The notes beneath the pieces were generated by a model. The model was given only the letters and a program-made list of their open reading frames with translations, was not told the origin of the DNA and made no database searches. A stretch of 64,000 nt of DNA from an uncultured Microbacterium sp. (GTDB lineage: Bacteria > Actinomycetota > Actinomycetes > Actinomycetales > Microbacteriaceae). The stretch is taken from NCBI RefSeq assembly GCF_947489255.1, contig NZ_CANLCY010000002.1, positions 62,001 through 126,000 of the forward strand, read 5' to 3'. This document shows positions 55,863 to 64,000 of the stretch, piece by piece. The position numbers were made by a program, and so were the translations under genes. The stretch's first letter is position 1. Each line of letters opens with the position of its first letter.

Positions 55863-56404
55863 GGGGTCGCCCGCGATGAGCTCGGACGTGCTCCCGCGTC
55901 GGGCTGGTCGTCGAGGCGCTCAAGCAGCGCCTTGAGCTCGGTGCGCAGCGTGTCTTTCGTGATGACCTCGTCGGTCAGGTCTTTCACCGCCATGCGCAGC
56001 GCGACGATCTCGCGCGCGAGGTATTCGGTGTCGGCGAGGTTGCGTTCGGCGCGCTGGCGGTCCTGCTCGATCTGCACGCGGTCGCGGTCGTCTTGCCGGT
56101 TCTGCGCCAGCAGGATGAGGGGAGCCGCGTACGACGCCTGCAGCGACAGCACCAGGGTGAGCGCCGTGAAGCCGATCGCGGCCGAGTCGAAGCGCCAGTC
56201 GTCGGGCGCGATGGAGTTCCACCCCATCCACAGCACGCAGAACATCGTCAGCGACAGCAGGAACGTCGGGGTCCCCATCGCCCGCGCGACCCATTCGGTG
56301 AAACGGCCGAACCGATCGCGCGAGGGCTGCGGCGTGCGAGGCGCGAGCACGCCCGTGCGCCCGCGGGGCGCATCGAGGGCGGGCGTCTTGTTGTTACGTG
56401 CCAT
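55859..56404 (-). CDS. DUF1003 family membrane protein
   Basis: 181 residues. A basic N-terminus is followed by two helices (PTFLLSLTMFCVLWMGWNSIA, IGFTALTLVLSLQASYAAPLILLAQ) that define DUF1003, and a C-terminal coiled-coil-like helix (RVQIEQDRQRAERNLADTEY). Actinobacterial genomes place it next to an MgtE-N/CBS protein as here; function unknown. The ATG overlaps the upstream stop by 1 bp (TGATG). Confidence 0.88.
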   Translation of the reverse strand: MARNNKTPALDAPRGRTGVLAPRTPQPSRDRFGRFTEWVARAMGTPTFLLSLTMFCVLWMGWNSIAPDDWRFDSAAIGFTALTLVLSLQASYAAPLILLAQNRQDDRDRVQIEQDRQRAERNLADTEYLAREIVALRMAVKDLTDEVITKDTLRTELKALLERLDDQPDAGARPSSSRATP

Positions 56405-57723
56405 CAGCGCCTCCTCGGGGTCTGCGGGATCTGGGTGGGGATGCTCTGCGTCTTCAGCGGTCTGACCGGGGTCGGGGGTTTCGGATCGTCGCTGTCGTGC
56501 GTGCGCCAGTCGTCGGGCAGCAGGTAGTCGAGCACGTCGTCGACGCTGACGCAGCCGACGAGGCGGTGGGCCTGATCGACGACGGGCAGCGACACGAGGT
56601 TGTAGCTCGCCAGCAGGCGCGCCACCTCGGCCGCGGTCGCGTCGGCGGGCACGGGCTCGAGCGTGTCGTCGATGATCGCGCCGAGGCGCTCGTGCGGAGG
56701 GTAGCGCAGCATCCGCTGGAAGTGCACCGTGCCCAGCAGGCGCCCGGTGGGCGTCTCGTAGGGCGGGAGGGTGATGAACACGGATGCCGCGAGGGCCGGG
56801 TGCAGCTCGTGGCGGCGGATGAGGGCCAGGGCCTCCGCGACCGTGGCATCCGCCGACAGCACGATCGGCTCGGGCGTCATGAGGCCACCGGCGGTGTCGG
56901 GGCCGTACTGGAGGAGGGCGCGGACGTCGTCGGCTTCCTCGGGCTCCATGAGCTCGAGCAGCTGCTCCGAGCGCGACTCGGGCAGCTGACCGAGGAGGTC
57001 GGCCGCGTCGTCGGGCTCCATGGCATCCAGGATGTCGGCGGCGCGCTCGTCGCCGAGCTGCTCGAGGATGTGCACCTGCTCGTCTTCGGGCATCTCTTCG
57101 AGGGCGTCGGCGAGGCGGTCGTCGCTGAGCTCCTCGGCGACCTCGATCAGGCGCTCCTCGGGCAGGTCGAGCAGGGTGTTGGCGAGGTCGGCGGGCTTGA
57201 GCTCGGAGTAGGTCGCCACGAGCTGTTCGGCGGACTGCGCCTCGCCGGGCGTCTGGTTCTCGCGGACCTCGCCCCACGCGGCGAAGGTCGTCGCGCCCTT
57301 GGCGAAGGGCGACGCGCTCGTGCGGGGGCGACGGAGGAACAGCTGCCCCACGTCCCATTCGCCGAGGCGGTTGCGTTCGATCGCGACGTCTTCGATCACG
57401 GCGCTCCCGGAGCCGTCGACGAGGCTCACGCGACGCCCGAGCATCTCGGCCATCACCCGCACCTCGCCGCCGCGCTGCTGGAAGCGGCGCACGTTGATGA
57501 GGCCGGTGGTGATGACCTGGCCGGCCTGAATGGAGGTGACGCGCCCGATGGACACGAACACATGTCGGCGCCCGGGGATCTCGACGACGAGGCCCACGAC
57601 GCGCGGCGCCGCCGACGCGCGGTAGATCACCACGACGTCGCGCACCTTGCCCAGACGGTCTCCCGCCGGGTCGAACACCGTGCAGCCCGCCAAGCGGGCG
57701 ACGAAAACCCTCTGCGTGCTCAC
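56404..57723 (-). CDS. MgtE N-domain/CBS protein with N-terminal PRC-like domain, no channel
   Basis: 439 residues, soluble. Residues 1-130 hold two PRC-barrel-like segments (VFDPAGDRLGKVRDVVV, VIEDVAIERNRLGEWDVGQ); 150-275 repeat the MgtE N-terminal superhelix (ADLLGQLPE, ADILDAMEPDDAADLL); 280-410 are two CBS domains (MTPEPIVLSADATVAEAL, RLVGCVSVDDVLDYLL). The membrane channel of MgtE is missing, so it can act only as a Mg or nucleotide sensor for another protein, perhaps the co-transcribed DUF1003 protein. GTG 57723. Such channel-less forms are usual in Actinobacteria. Confidence 0.86.
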   Translation of the reverse strand: MSTQRVFVARLAGCTVFDPAGDRLGKVRDVVVIYRASAAPRVVGLVVEIPGRRHVFVSIGRVTSIQAGQVITTGLINVRRFQQRGGEVRVMAEMLGRRVSLVDGSGSAVIEDVAIERNRLGEWDVGQLFLRRPRTSASPFAKGATTFAAWGEVRENQTPGEAQSAEQLVATYSELKPADLANTLLDLPEERLIEVAEELSDDRLADALEEMPEDEQVHILEQLGDERAADILDAMEPDDAADLLGQLPESRSEQLLELMEPEEADDVRALLQYGPDTAGGLMTPEPIVLSADATVAEALALIRRHELHPALAASVFITLPPYETPTGRLLGTVHFQRMLRYPPHERLGAIIDDTLEPVPADATAAEVARLLASYNLVSLPVVDQAHRLVGCVSVDDVLDYLLPDDWRTHDSDDPKPPTPVRPLKTQSIPTQIPQTPRRR

Positions 57724-57794
57724 CGGTCCAGCGTAGTCCGCGCCTCATGCGCAACACCTCGGAACGCTCCAGGCGCGCGTGACAGGATGGTGAA

Positions 57795-58577
57795 ATGAGT
57801 ATGTTCGCGCAGCGTCCGGGTGCCGGTCGAGACGAGGTCGGCGAGAAGGTCGCCTCGTTCCCGACGTACGAGCAGGCCCAGAAGGCCGTCTCGTCGCTGA
57901 TCGCGGGAGAGGTGCCCGCCCGCGACATCGCGATCGTCGGCTCGGGCCTCCGGTCGATCGAACGCGTGACGGGGCGACTCGGTTACGCCACGGCGGCCCG
58001 CTCGGGCGCGCTGAACGGGCTCATGCTCGGCCTGCTGTTCGCGTTCATCTTCGTGCTCGGCCAGCCCACCCTGCAGATCTCGCTGTTCGTGGGAGTCCTG
58101 CTCGTCGGCATGGCCCTCGGCATGCTCCTCAGTCTCGGCACCTACTCGATCGTGCGTCGCCGACGCGACTTCGCCTCGGTGATGCAGGTCGCCGCCGATC
58201 ACTACGACGTCTGCGTCGCCGCCACCAGCGTGCACAAGGCGCGGGGGATCGTCGGGCCGTCCGGAGCCGCGCGCACGGTCGTGTCGCGTCCGACCGCCTC
58301 GCCGTCCGACCCGCCGCGGTACGGCGAACGCGTGGCCCCCGGCTCGACCCTGCCCGCCGCTCCGCCGCGGCCGCCCGCGCCGACCGTCGCGCCGTCGGAC
58401 GACGAGCCGCCGCGCTACGGCGAACGCATCGCGCCGAAGGCGCCGGAGCCGCGGGGTGACGCGTCGGCGGACGGCGGTGCGCGCGATGACGCGGGAACCA
58501 CGGGCGAGTCGACTCCCCACGTGCGCCCTGACGACGCCACCGACGCCGACGACGGCTCCCGACCGACCGAGCGGTGA
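57795..58577 (+). CDS. General-stress-type (GSP17M/YflT-like) membrane protein
   Basis: 260 residues. The N-terminus (KVASFPTYEQAQKAVSSLIAGEVPARDIAIVGSGL) is a general-stress-protein-17M-like domain, then two membrane helices (GALNGLMLGLLFAFIFVLG, ISLFVGVLLVGMALGMLLSLG). The C-terminal ~100 residues are a disordered Pro/Asp-rich tail in which PPRYGERVAP and PPRYGERIAP repeat 40 residues apart. ATG 57795 lies 6 nt after CAGGAT. Overlaps the next gene by GTGA. Confidence 0.8.
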   Translation: MSMFAQRPGAGRDEVGEKVASFPTYEQAQKAVSSLIAGEVPARDIAIVGSGLRSIERVTGRLGYATAARSGALNGLMLGLLFAFIFVLGQPTLQISLFVGVLLVGMALGMLLSLGTYSIVRRRRDFASVMQVAADHYDVCVAATSVHKARGIVGPSGAARTVVSRPTASPSDPPRYGERVAPGSTLPAAPPRPPAPTVAPSDDEPPRYGERIAPKAPEPRGDASADGGARDDAGTTGESTPHVRPDDATDADDGSRPTER

Positions 58578-59260
58578 GCGCCGAAGCGGTTCCCTCCGTC
58601 GAGTCCGTCCGCATCGCCGTCGAGCTCCCGGCGGGTGCGACGGATGTCTCGGGGTTGTGGTCGCCGGCATCCGGATCCGTTTTGACCGTCGCGCTCGCGC
58701 ACGGGGCGGGTGCGGGGATGGAGCATCCCTTCCTCGCGGGCCTCGCCGAGGCCCTCGTGGCGAGCGGGGTGTCCGTCCTGCGGTTCGTCTTCCCCTACGT
58801 CGAAGCCGGACGACGGATGCCGGGACCCGCCGCGCACGCCGTGGCGACGTGGGCGGGCGTGCAGACGTGGCTCGCGGGGGCGGCTCCGGGGCCGTATGCG
58901 GCCGTGGGCAAGTCGTACGGCGGGCGCATGGCATCCGTCGCCGCGGCCGAGGGGGTCATCGCTCCCGCCGGGCTGGTCTACCTGGGGTACCCGTTGCACG
59001 CGCCGGGGAGGGCCGACAAGCCGCGCGCCGCGCACCTGCCGGCTATCGGGATGCCGCAACTGTTCGTCGAGGGGGAGAACGACCCCTTCATCGATCCGCG
59101 TGCGCAGTTCGACGAGGTCGTGGCGTCGTGCCAGGACGCGCGGGTGCAATGGATCGTCGGGGGCAACCACTCCTTCGAGGTGAAGGGCGCGCGCCGACCG
59201 GCCGACGAGATCGGGGCGGGACTGGCGCCGGTGGTCGCGGGGTTCGTGCGGTCGCTCTGA
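58574..59260 (+). CDS. Tex30/KANL3-like alpha/beta hydrolase
   Basis: 228 residues. Oxyanion segment ALAHGAGAGMEHPF, nucleophile GKSYGGRMAS (Ser near residue 116), acid near EGENDPFID and His in GGNHSFEVKG give a full hydrolase site in the arrangement of the dienelactone-hydrolase/Tex30 group. Substrate unknown. GTG 58574 is coupled to the upstream gene by 4 bp. Confidence 0.82.
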   Translation: MSAEAVPSVESVRIAVELPAGATDVSGLWSPASGSVLTVALAHGAGAGMEHPFLAGLAEALVASGVSVLRFVFPYVEAGRRMPGPAAHAVATWAGVQTWLAGAAPGPYAAVGKSYGGRMASVAAAEGVIAPAGLVYLGYPLHAPGRADKPRAAHLPAIGMPQLFVEGENDPFIDPRAQFDEVVASCQDARVQWIVGGNHSFEVKGARRPADEIGAGLAPVVAGFVRSL

Positions 59261-59383
59261 CGGGCGTGGCGGCGTCTGGTGGGCATCGACCGCGCAGATC
59301 GCGCGTCGCGATGATCCGCGGGCGGCATCGCTGCGCGGACACGTGCAGCGCGGGAGAGCTCTGCGATTCCACGGGACGCGTGG

Positions 59384-61165
59384 TCAGCGGCCCGCCGCGT
59401 ACCCCTGCGCGCCGCGGGGATTGGCGGCGGCCCATAGCGTGCCGTCGCTGCCGCGTCCGACGGCGGTGACGCGTCCGAGCGACCAATCGCCCATGCGGCG
59501 CACGCGATGACCTCGCTGCTCCAGGCCCTCGATCACCTCAGCGCCGAGGCGGTCTTCGACCGCCGCGCCGGCGGGCGCCCACGTGCGCGGCCAGAACGAG
59601 TCGACGAGCGCCGTCGTGTGGAGGTTCGGCGCGTCGATGGCCTGCTGCGGACTGTATCCGCCGACCAGCATGCGCAGCAGGACGGTGAGCTGCCACTGAT
59701 CCTGCTGGTCGCCGCCGGGGGAGCCCACGGCGATGACCTCGTCGGCCCGCGACAGCAGGGTCGGGGTGAGCGTCGTCCGCGGGCGGCGTCCGGGGGTGAG
59801 GGATGCCGGGTGCCCCGGGACCAGCCACGTCGCCTGCAGCCGCGTGCCCAGGCAGAAGCCCAGCGACGGCACGGTGGGCGAGGACTGCAGCCATCCGCCG
59901 GACGGCGTGGCCGACACGACGTTGCCCCATCGGTCGATCACGTCGATGTGGCACGTGTCGCCGCGGGTCTGGCCCGATCGATCGACGGTGGGCTCGCCCG
60001 TCGACCCGTCTCCGGACGCGTGCTCGGTGCGCAGCGGTGGAGACACCGGCGGACGCCCGTCGGGCGAACCCGGCCGCCACTCGGCGGACGCCTCGGGGCC
60101 GATGAGAGCGCGGCGAGCGGCCACGTACTCCTCGGCCAGGAGAGCATCGACGTCGATGGCGCCGTCGGCGTCGCCGAACCAGGCGTCGCGGTCGGCGTAC
60201 GAGAGCTTCTGCGCCTCGAGCAGGAGGTGCGCTCCCTCGACGGTCGCCGGGTCGAGTCCGGCGTCGTCGACGTCGTCGAGCAGCCGCAGCGTGTGCAGGA
60301 GCGCGGGTCCCTGCGTCCAGGCGCCGGCCTTGAAGACGTCCCACCCGCGGAAGCGCGCGGTGACCGCGGGCTCGTAGCCGGCGCGCCACGATCGGAGATC
60401 GGACGTGTCGAGGATGCCGGGGTGGTCGGCGCCGTCGGCGTGCCGGTGGGGCTGTCGGAGGAACGCCGCCGCCTCCGGGAGCACCTCGCCCATCCAGCGC
60501 TCGCGGGCCGCGTCGATGCGAGCGGCTCGGTCGGGGAGGGCGGCGCCGACGGCCACGAGCGCGTCGAGGACGTCGGCCCACTCCGGGTTGGTCACGACGG
60601 TGCCGGGTGCGGGCGGGCCGCCGGTCGGCATCCACCTCTCGGCGGAGCTGGGCCAGTGCGCGTGGAACAGGTCGGCGACCCGCGCGATCGTCGTGGCGGC
60701 CCCCGCCACCAGGGGGTGACCCCCGCGGGCGTAGCCGACGGCGTAGGCGAGGACGTCGCCGAGCTCCCACGTGCCGTGGTCGCGCAGCAGCAGCAGCCAC
60801 GCGTCGACCGCGCCGGGCACCGCGGCGGCGAGCCCGCCGGCTCCCGGCACGAGATCCAGGCCCCGCTCCCGGAAGTGCTCGAGCGTGGCTCCGGCCGGCG
60901 CGGGGCCCTGCCCCATCAGCACGACGGGGACGGATGCCCCGGCCGGCCGCACGAGCGCGACGAGGTCACCGCCGGGACCGTTCAGGTGCGGCTCGACCAC
61001 GTGCAGCACGAACGCCCCGGCGACGGCCGCGTCGAACGCGTTGCCGCCGCGCTCGAGCACGGACTGAGCCGTCGCGGTCGCCGTCCAGTGCGTGGACGCC
61101 GACATGCCGAACGTGCCCCGCAGGGTCGGCCGGGTGGTGAAGGATGCCGGGGGCGTGAAGGTCAT
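59384..61165 (-). CDS. Gamma-glutamyltransferase-family protein
   Basis: 593-residue Ntn-hydrolase precursor. N-terminal part: TATAQSVLERGGNAFDAAVAG, VVEPHLNGPGGDLVAL. The self-cleavage and catalytic Thr is in GDTCHIDVIDRWGNVVS, where the usual DTTH is DTCH. The small-subunit end has GSPGGDQQDQWQLTVLLRML. It lacks an evident signal peptide, so it may be cytoplasmic. Members of this subgroup act on gamma-glutamyl compounds or as acylases; substrate is open. Starts at ATG 61165, overlapping the aminopeptidase stop by 4 bp. Confidence 0.85.
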   Translation of the reverse strand: MTFTPPASFTTRPTLRGTFGMSASTHWTATATAQSVLERGGNAFDAAVAGAFVLHVVEPHLNGPGGDLVALVRPAGASVPVVLMGQGPAPAGATLEHFRERGLDLVPGAGGLAAAVPGAVDAWLLLLRDHGTWELGDVLAYAVGYARGGHPLVAGAATTIARVADLFHAHWPSSAERWMPTGGPPAPGTVVTNPEWADVLDALVAVGAALPDRAARIDAARERWMGEVLPEAAAFLRQPHRHADGADHPGILDTSDLRSWRAGYEPAVTARFRGWDVFKAGAWTQGPALLHTLRLLDDVDDAGLDPATVEGAHLLLEAQKLSYADRDAWFGDADGAIDVDALLAEEYVAARRALIGPEASAEWRPGSPDGRPPVSPPLRTEHASGDGSTGEPTVDRSGQTRGDTCHIDVIDRWGNVVSATPSGGWLQSSPTVPSLGFCLGTRLQATWLVPGHPASLTPGRRPRTTLTPTLLSRADEVIAVGSPGGDQQDQWQLTVLLRMLVGGYSPQQAIDAPNLHTTALVDSFWPRTWAPAGAAVEDRLGAEVIEGLEQRGHRVRRMGDWSLGRVTAVGRGSDGTLWAAANPRGAQGYAAGR

Positions 61166-62607
61166 CGCGACTGCCGGGCGATCCACTCCTCGATCTCGTC
61201 GGCGGTGCGGGGGATGCCCGCCGACAGGTTGACCGGGCCGTCTTCGGTCATGACGATGTCGTCTTCGATGCGCGCACCGATGCCGCGGTACTCCTCGGGA
61301 ACGGTGAGGTCGTCGATCTGGAAGTACAGGCCGGGCTCGATCGTGAAGACCATGCCGGGCTCGAGCAGACCGTCGTAGTACATGTCGCGACGCGCCTGCG
61401 CGCAGTCGTGGACGTCGATGCCGAGGTGGTGGCTCGTCCCGTGCACCATGTAGCGGCGGTGCTGCCCGCCGGCATCGGCGTCGAGGGCCTCCTCGGCCGT
61501 GACGGGGATCAAACCCCACTCGGCCACGCGCGCGGCGATGACCTCCATCGCCGCCTCGTGCAGGCGGCGGAAGGGCACACCCACCTCGGCCGCGGCGAAG
61601 GACGCGTCGGCGGCCTCGCGCACCGTCTCGTAGATGCGGCGCTGGATGTCGGTGAACGTGCCCGAGACCGGGAGCGTGCGCGTGATGTCGGCCGTGTAGA
61701 GGCTGTCGACCTCGACGCCCGCGTCGACCAGGATGAGGTCTCCCGGCTTCACGGCGCCGTCGTTGCGCGTCCAGTGCAGGTAGCAGGCGTGGGGGCCCGA
61801 CGCGGCGATGGTGTCGTAGCCGACGCTGTTGCCGTCGGACCGCGCGCGCTGGTGGAACACGCCCTCGACCACGCGCTCTCCGCGCGGGTGCTCGATGATG
61901 CGCGGGAGCTCGGCGACGATGTCGTCGAAGCCGCGGCCGGTGACCTCGACGGCGAGGGCCATCTGCGCGAGCTCGTATTCGTCTTTCACCAGGCGCAGCT
62001 CCGACACGAAGCGCGTGAGCTCGTCGTCGGTGCCGACCGTGCGGTCGTCCTCACCCGGGGCGAAGTCGTCGAGGTGGGCGGTGGCCAGACCCAGGTCGGC
62101 GGCGACGCCGTCGAGGGCGGGGCGGGGGCCGATCCAGAACTCGCCGATGGTGGCATCCGAATAGAACTCCGCGGTCGTGCGATCGGCACGCTCGCGGAAG
62201 TAGAGAACCGCCTCATGACCCTCGTCGCGCGGCTCGAAGACGAGCACGGAGTCGGGCTCGGAGTCGCTGCCCCAGCCGGTGAGGTGCGAGAAGGCGGAGT
62301 GGGCGCGGAACGGGTAGTCGCAGTCGTTGCTGCGCTGCTTGAGGCCGCCGGCGGGGACGACGACGCGCTGACCGGGGAAGGCGCGCGACACGCGCGCACG
62401 ACGACGAGCGGCCCAGGCGGCCTGCTCCCGCGGTTCGGGCAGAACGGCCGGATGCTCCGCCCACCCCGTCGAGATGGTGTCGAGGAATCCGCGGGGGAAC
62501 GGCGCCTTGCGATTGCTCGGCGCGTCGAGGGCGACCTCGTCGGTCTGCGGCTCGGCGGTCGTGGGCTCGGCGGGTGCGGTCGTGTCGCTGGTGGAGGGGG
62601 CGTCCAT
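61162..62607 (-). CDS. pepP: Xaa-Pro aminopeptidase (M24B)
   Basis: 481 residues: an N-terminal domain (residues 25-210) and a pita-bread catalytic domain. Metal ligands are in LVDAGVEVDSLYTADITRT (two Asp), VHGTSHHLGIDVHD (His), FTIEPGLYFQ and ARIEDDIVMTEDG (Glu). It removes N-terminal residues before proline, and its coupling to a gamma-glutamyltransferase suggests peptide or glutathione-like turnover. An acidic Pro/Thr-rich N-terminal stretch (about 30 residues) precedes the fold. ATG 62607. Confidence 0.93.
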   Translation of the reverse strand: MDAPSTSDTTAPAEPTTAEPQTDEVALDAPSNRKAPFPRGFLDTISTGWAEHPAVLPEPREQAAWAARRRARVSRAFPGQRVVVPAGGLKQRSNDCDYPFRAHSAFSHLTGWGSDSEPDSVLVFEPRDEGHEAVLYFRERADRTTAEFYSDATIGEFWIGPRPALDGVAADLGLATAHLDDFAPGEDDRTVGTDDELTRFVSELRLVKDEYELAQMALAVEVTGRGFDDIVAELPRIIEHPRGERVVEGVFHQRARSDGNSVGYDTIAASGPHACYLHWTRNDGAVKPGDLILVDAGVEVDSLYTADITRTLPVSGTFTDIQRRIYETVREAADASFAAAEVGVPFRRLHEAAMEVIAARVAEWGLIPVTAEEALDADAGGQHRRYMVHGTSHHLGIDVHDCAQARRDMYYDGLLEPGMVFTIEPGLYFQIDDLTVPEEYRGIGARIEDDIVMTEDGPVNLSAGIPRTADEIEEWIARQSR

Positions 62608-62689
62608 CGTTCCAGTCTTGCACCCGTCGCCGCGTCGTGCACGGCTGCCCGCAGGACCGGTGCGCGCACGAGGGCTGGGGAGGAGCCGC

Positions 62690-63721
62690 TCAGCCCCCGG
62701 TGCGCTCCAACTGCACCACGATCGGGCGGTGATCGCTGCCCGAGCCGTCGAGGGAGCGCATCACGACCGACCCCGAGACGGTCCAGTCGGGCGTGGCCAT
62801 GACGTGGTCGATCGGCGCGCCCAGGAGCGCGGGGGCATCGGTGGGCCAGGTGCCCACTCCGCCGTTGCCGCTGTCGGACGCCGCATCGTGGCACCGGCCG
62901 AGGGTGCCGCCCTCGACGCCCATCCCGGTCATGTGGTCGAGGGTCGCGTTGAAGTCGCCGGCGAGGATGACGTTGTCGCTCGCGCACTGGTCGGCGAGCC
63001 ACTGCAGGTCGCTGCGCCACTGCGGCATGTACTCCTGGCGCGGCGCGACGGCGTGGGCCGCGACGATGATCGGACCGTCACCCGACACGGGCATCGCCAC
63101 AGCGCTGGGCACGGTGGAGGTGTTGCTGGAGCCGTCGAGGGAGGACTGGATGACGGAGTAGTCGCCCAGCTCGGGTCGGATGAGCACGGTGGTCGAGGTG
63201 GCATCCCACCCCGTGATGCCGTACTCGCCGTACTCGGCGTGATGGGCCCACATGGGCTGCCCCATGGCGCGCATGAGTTCGGCGACCTCGGCACCGGTGT
63301 CGATGGTCGTCTCGGGAAGGGTGACGACGTCGGCCTGCATGCCCACGGCGAACTGGGCGATCGACTCCGCCGAAGTGGCCGATCCGGCGGTGTTCCACGT
63401 CATCACGCGCAGGCTCGTGTCGGTCTTCGCCGGCAGCCCCTCGGTGCCGAGTCCGCGCTGGGACAGCAACGCGACGTTGACCCCGCCCGCGACCCCCAGA
63501 ATCAGCGCCAGCACCAGAGCGAGCGCACGGATCGGCCGGACGAGCGCGAACAACAGCATCAGCAGCGTCGCCGCCACGAGAACCGCCGCGAGCGCGGCCC
63601 GGAACGAGATGATCTGCGCGAGCGGGAACGTCCGCTCGAGACCGAAGGCCGACGGCCACGTCAGCACCGCAGCGCTCGCCGCGAAGACGAGCGCGACGAG
63701 GAATCCGAGCAGTCGACGCAC
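62690..63721 (-). CDS. Membrane-anchored endonuclease/exonuclease/phosphatase-family protein
   Basis: 343 residues. Three N-terminal helices (LLGFLVALVFAASAAVLTW, FRAALAAVLVAATLLMLLFALV, RALALVLALILGVAGGVNVALL) anchor an EEP domain facing outside. Catalytic segments: LRVMTWNTAGS, VVTLPETTID, VILAGDFNATLDHM, PIDHVMATPDW and SGSDHRPIVV, so the active site is complete. Substrates may be phosphoesters of lipids or nucleic acids. GTG 63721 is chosen because the hydrophobic N-terminus starts there; longer frames reach the window edge without homology. Divergent from the PHP gene. Confidence 0.82.
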   Translation of the reverse strand: MRRLLGFLVALVFAASAAVLTWPSAFGLERTFPLAQIISFRAALAAVLVAATLLMLLFALVRPIRALALVLALILGVAGGVNVALLSQRGLGTEGLPAKTDTSLRVMTWNTAGSATSAESIAQFAVGMQADVVTLPETTIDTGAEVAELMRAMGQPMWAHHAEYGEYGITGWDATSTTVLIRPELGDYSVIQSSLDGSSNTSTVPSAVAMPVSGDGPIIVAAHAVAPRQEYMPQWRSDLQWLADQCASDNVILAGDFNATLDHMTGMGVEGGTLGRCHDAASDSGNGGVGTWPTDAPALLGAPIDHVMATPDWTVSGSVVMRSLDGSGSDHRPIVVQLERTGG

Positions 63722-63862
63722 CTGCCCGACCTTAGGCGAGCCGTCTGTGAGATCGACGGATGCCGGCAGGGCGGCGCCCGAGCGTCTCGGGTGGCGGGGG
63801 TCGCTCGCGGCGAGGAGTGCGACGCCGCGCTCGGGCGGGAGCCGGAGCGCTACGCTCGACGG

Positions 63863-64000
63863 GTGCCACGCGATCGTCGATTCCTCGGACCGGCCGATCT
63901 GCACCTGCACTCGTCCCACTCCGACGGCACCGAGCCGCCCGCCGAGGTCATGGCCGCCGCGCACCGTCACGGCGTGCGGACCGCCGCTCTCACCGATCAC
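63863..64000 (+). CDS. PHP-domain phosphoesterase, N-terminal part (cut by window edge)
   Basis: Only 46 residues are in the window. DLHLHSSHSDGTEPPAEVMAAA and AALTDH are the first two metal-binding motifs of the PHP family (3',5'-nucleoside bisphosphatase or TrpH-like). GTG 63863 is 6 nt after TACGCT (63851-63856), a leaderless pattern. The gene continues beyond the right edge. Confidence 0.88.
   Translation, partial: MPRDRRFLGPADLHLHSSHSDGTEPPAEVMAAAHRHGVRTAALTDH

Noticed and set aside
58129..58614. Leftward 161-codon frame opposite the stress-type protein
   Set aside because: Arg/Ala-rich shadow translation without domain or ribosome site.

Overview
The window is high-GC actinobacterial chromosome. 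Gene content (nadABC with an NrtR regulator, split dap genes, DUF3117, leaderless starts) and the very frequent heptamer GGATGCC/GGCATCC suggest Microbacterium or a close relative in Microbacteriaceae; this assignment is inferred by eye. Most genes are packed into operons with 4-bp ATGA/GTGA overlaps, and many first genes look leaderless, with a TANNNT box 6-7 nt before the start codon.

Layout. 0-4 kb: leftward NAD synthesis operon nrtR-nadA-nadB-nadC (nadC cut by the window edge). 4.2-8.2 kb: MarP-like membrane serine protease, then a small WXG-like protein, an alpha/beta hydrolase and a lipoprotein whose right part is compositionally foreign. 8.2-13 kb: tandem glycine riboswitch controlling gcvT-gcvH-gcvP. 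13-28 kb: peptide uptake, with three extracytoplasmic binding lipoproteins, two complete Dpp/Opp-type ABC transporters, a PH-like membrane protein and a CPBP protease. 28-31 kb: typA/bipA and a creatininase-family hydrolase. 31-39.5 kb: LacI regulator, SAH/MTA-deaminase-like amidohydrolase, a BMP-type nucleoside ABC importer and a second amidohydrolase, read as a purine/nucleoside salvage locus. 39.5-41.2 kb: XRE-cupin regulator divergent from azlCD. 41.2-48.4 kb: fdxA, dapC, gltA, dapD, dapE and a PIG-V-like glycosyltransferase.

48.4-53.0 kb is an accessory island, probably anti-phage. It holds an AbiJ-NTD4 protein, a small unknown protein, a PD-(D/E)XK-like nuclease translationally coupled to a second Abi-like protein, a 42-aa membrane peptide, and a non-coding tandem array of about 80-bp units with a base-pair covariation. 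The two Abi-like proteins share a C-terminal domain ending in an Arg-His-Gly motif. A 13-bp direct repeat flanks the island. This is the best candidate here for an undescribed system.

53-64 kb returns to core genes: DUF3117, an O-methyltransferase, TatB, Mrp/ApbC, DUF1003, an MgtE-N/CBS protein, a stress-type membrane protein, a Tex30-like hydrolase, a gamma-glutamyltransferase-like protein, an Xaa-Pro aminopeptidase, an EEP-family hydrolase and the start of a PHP phosphoesterase.

Two dispersed repeat families were found: a 67-bp near-palindrome (three copies) and REP-like units, three of which sit in frame inside gcvT.
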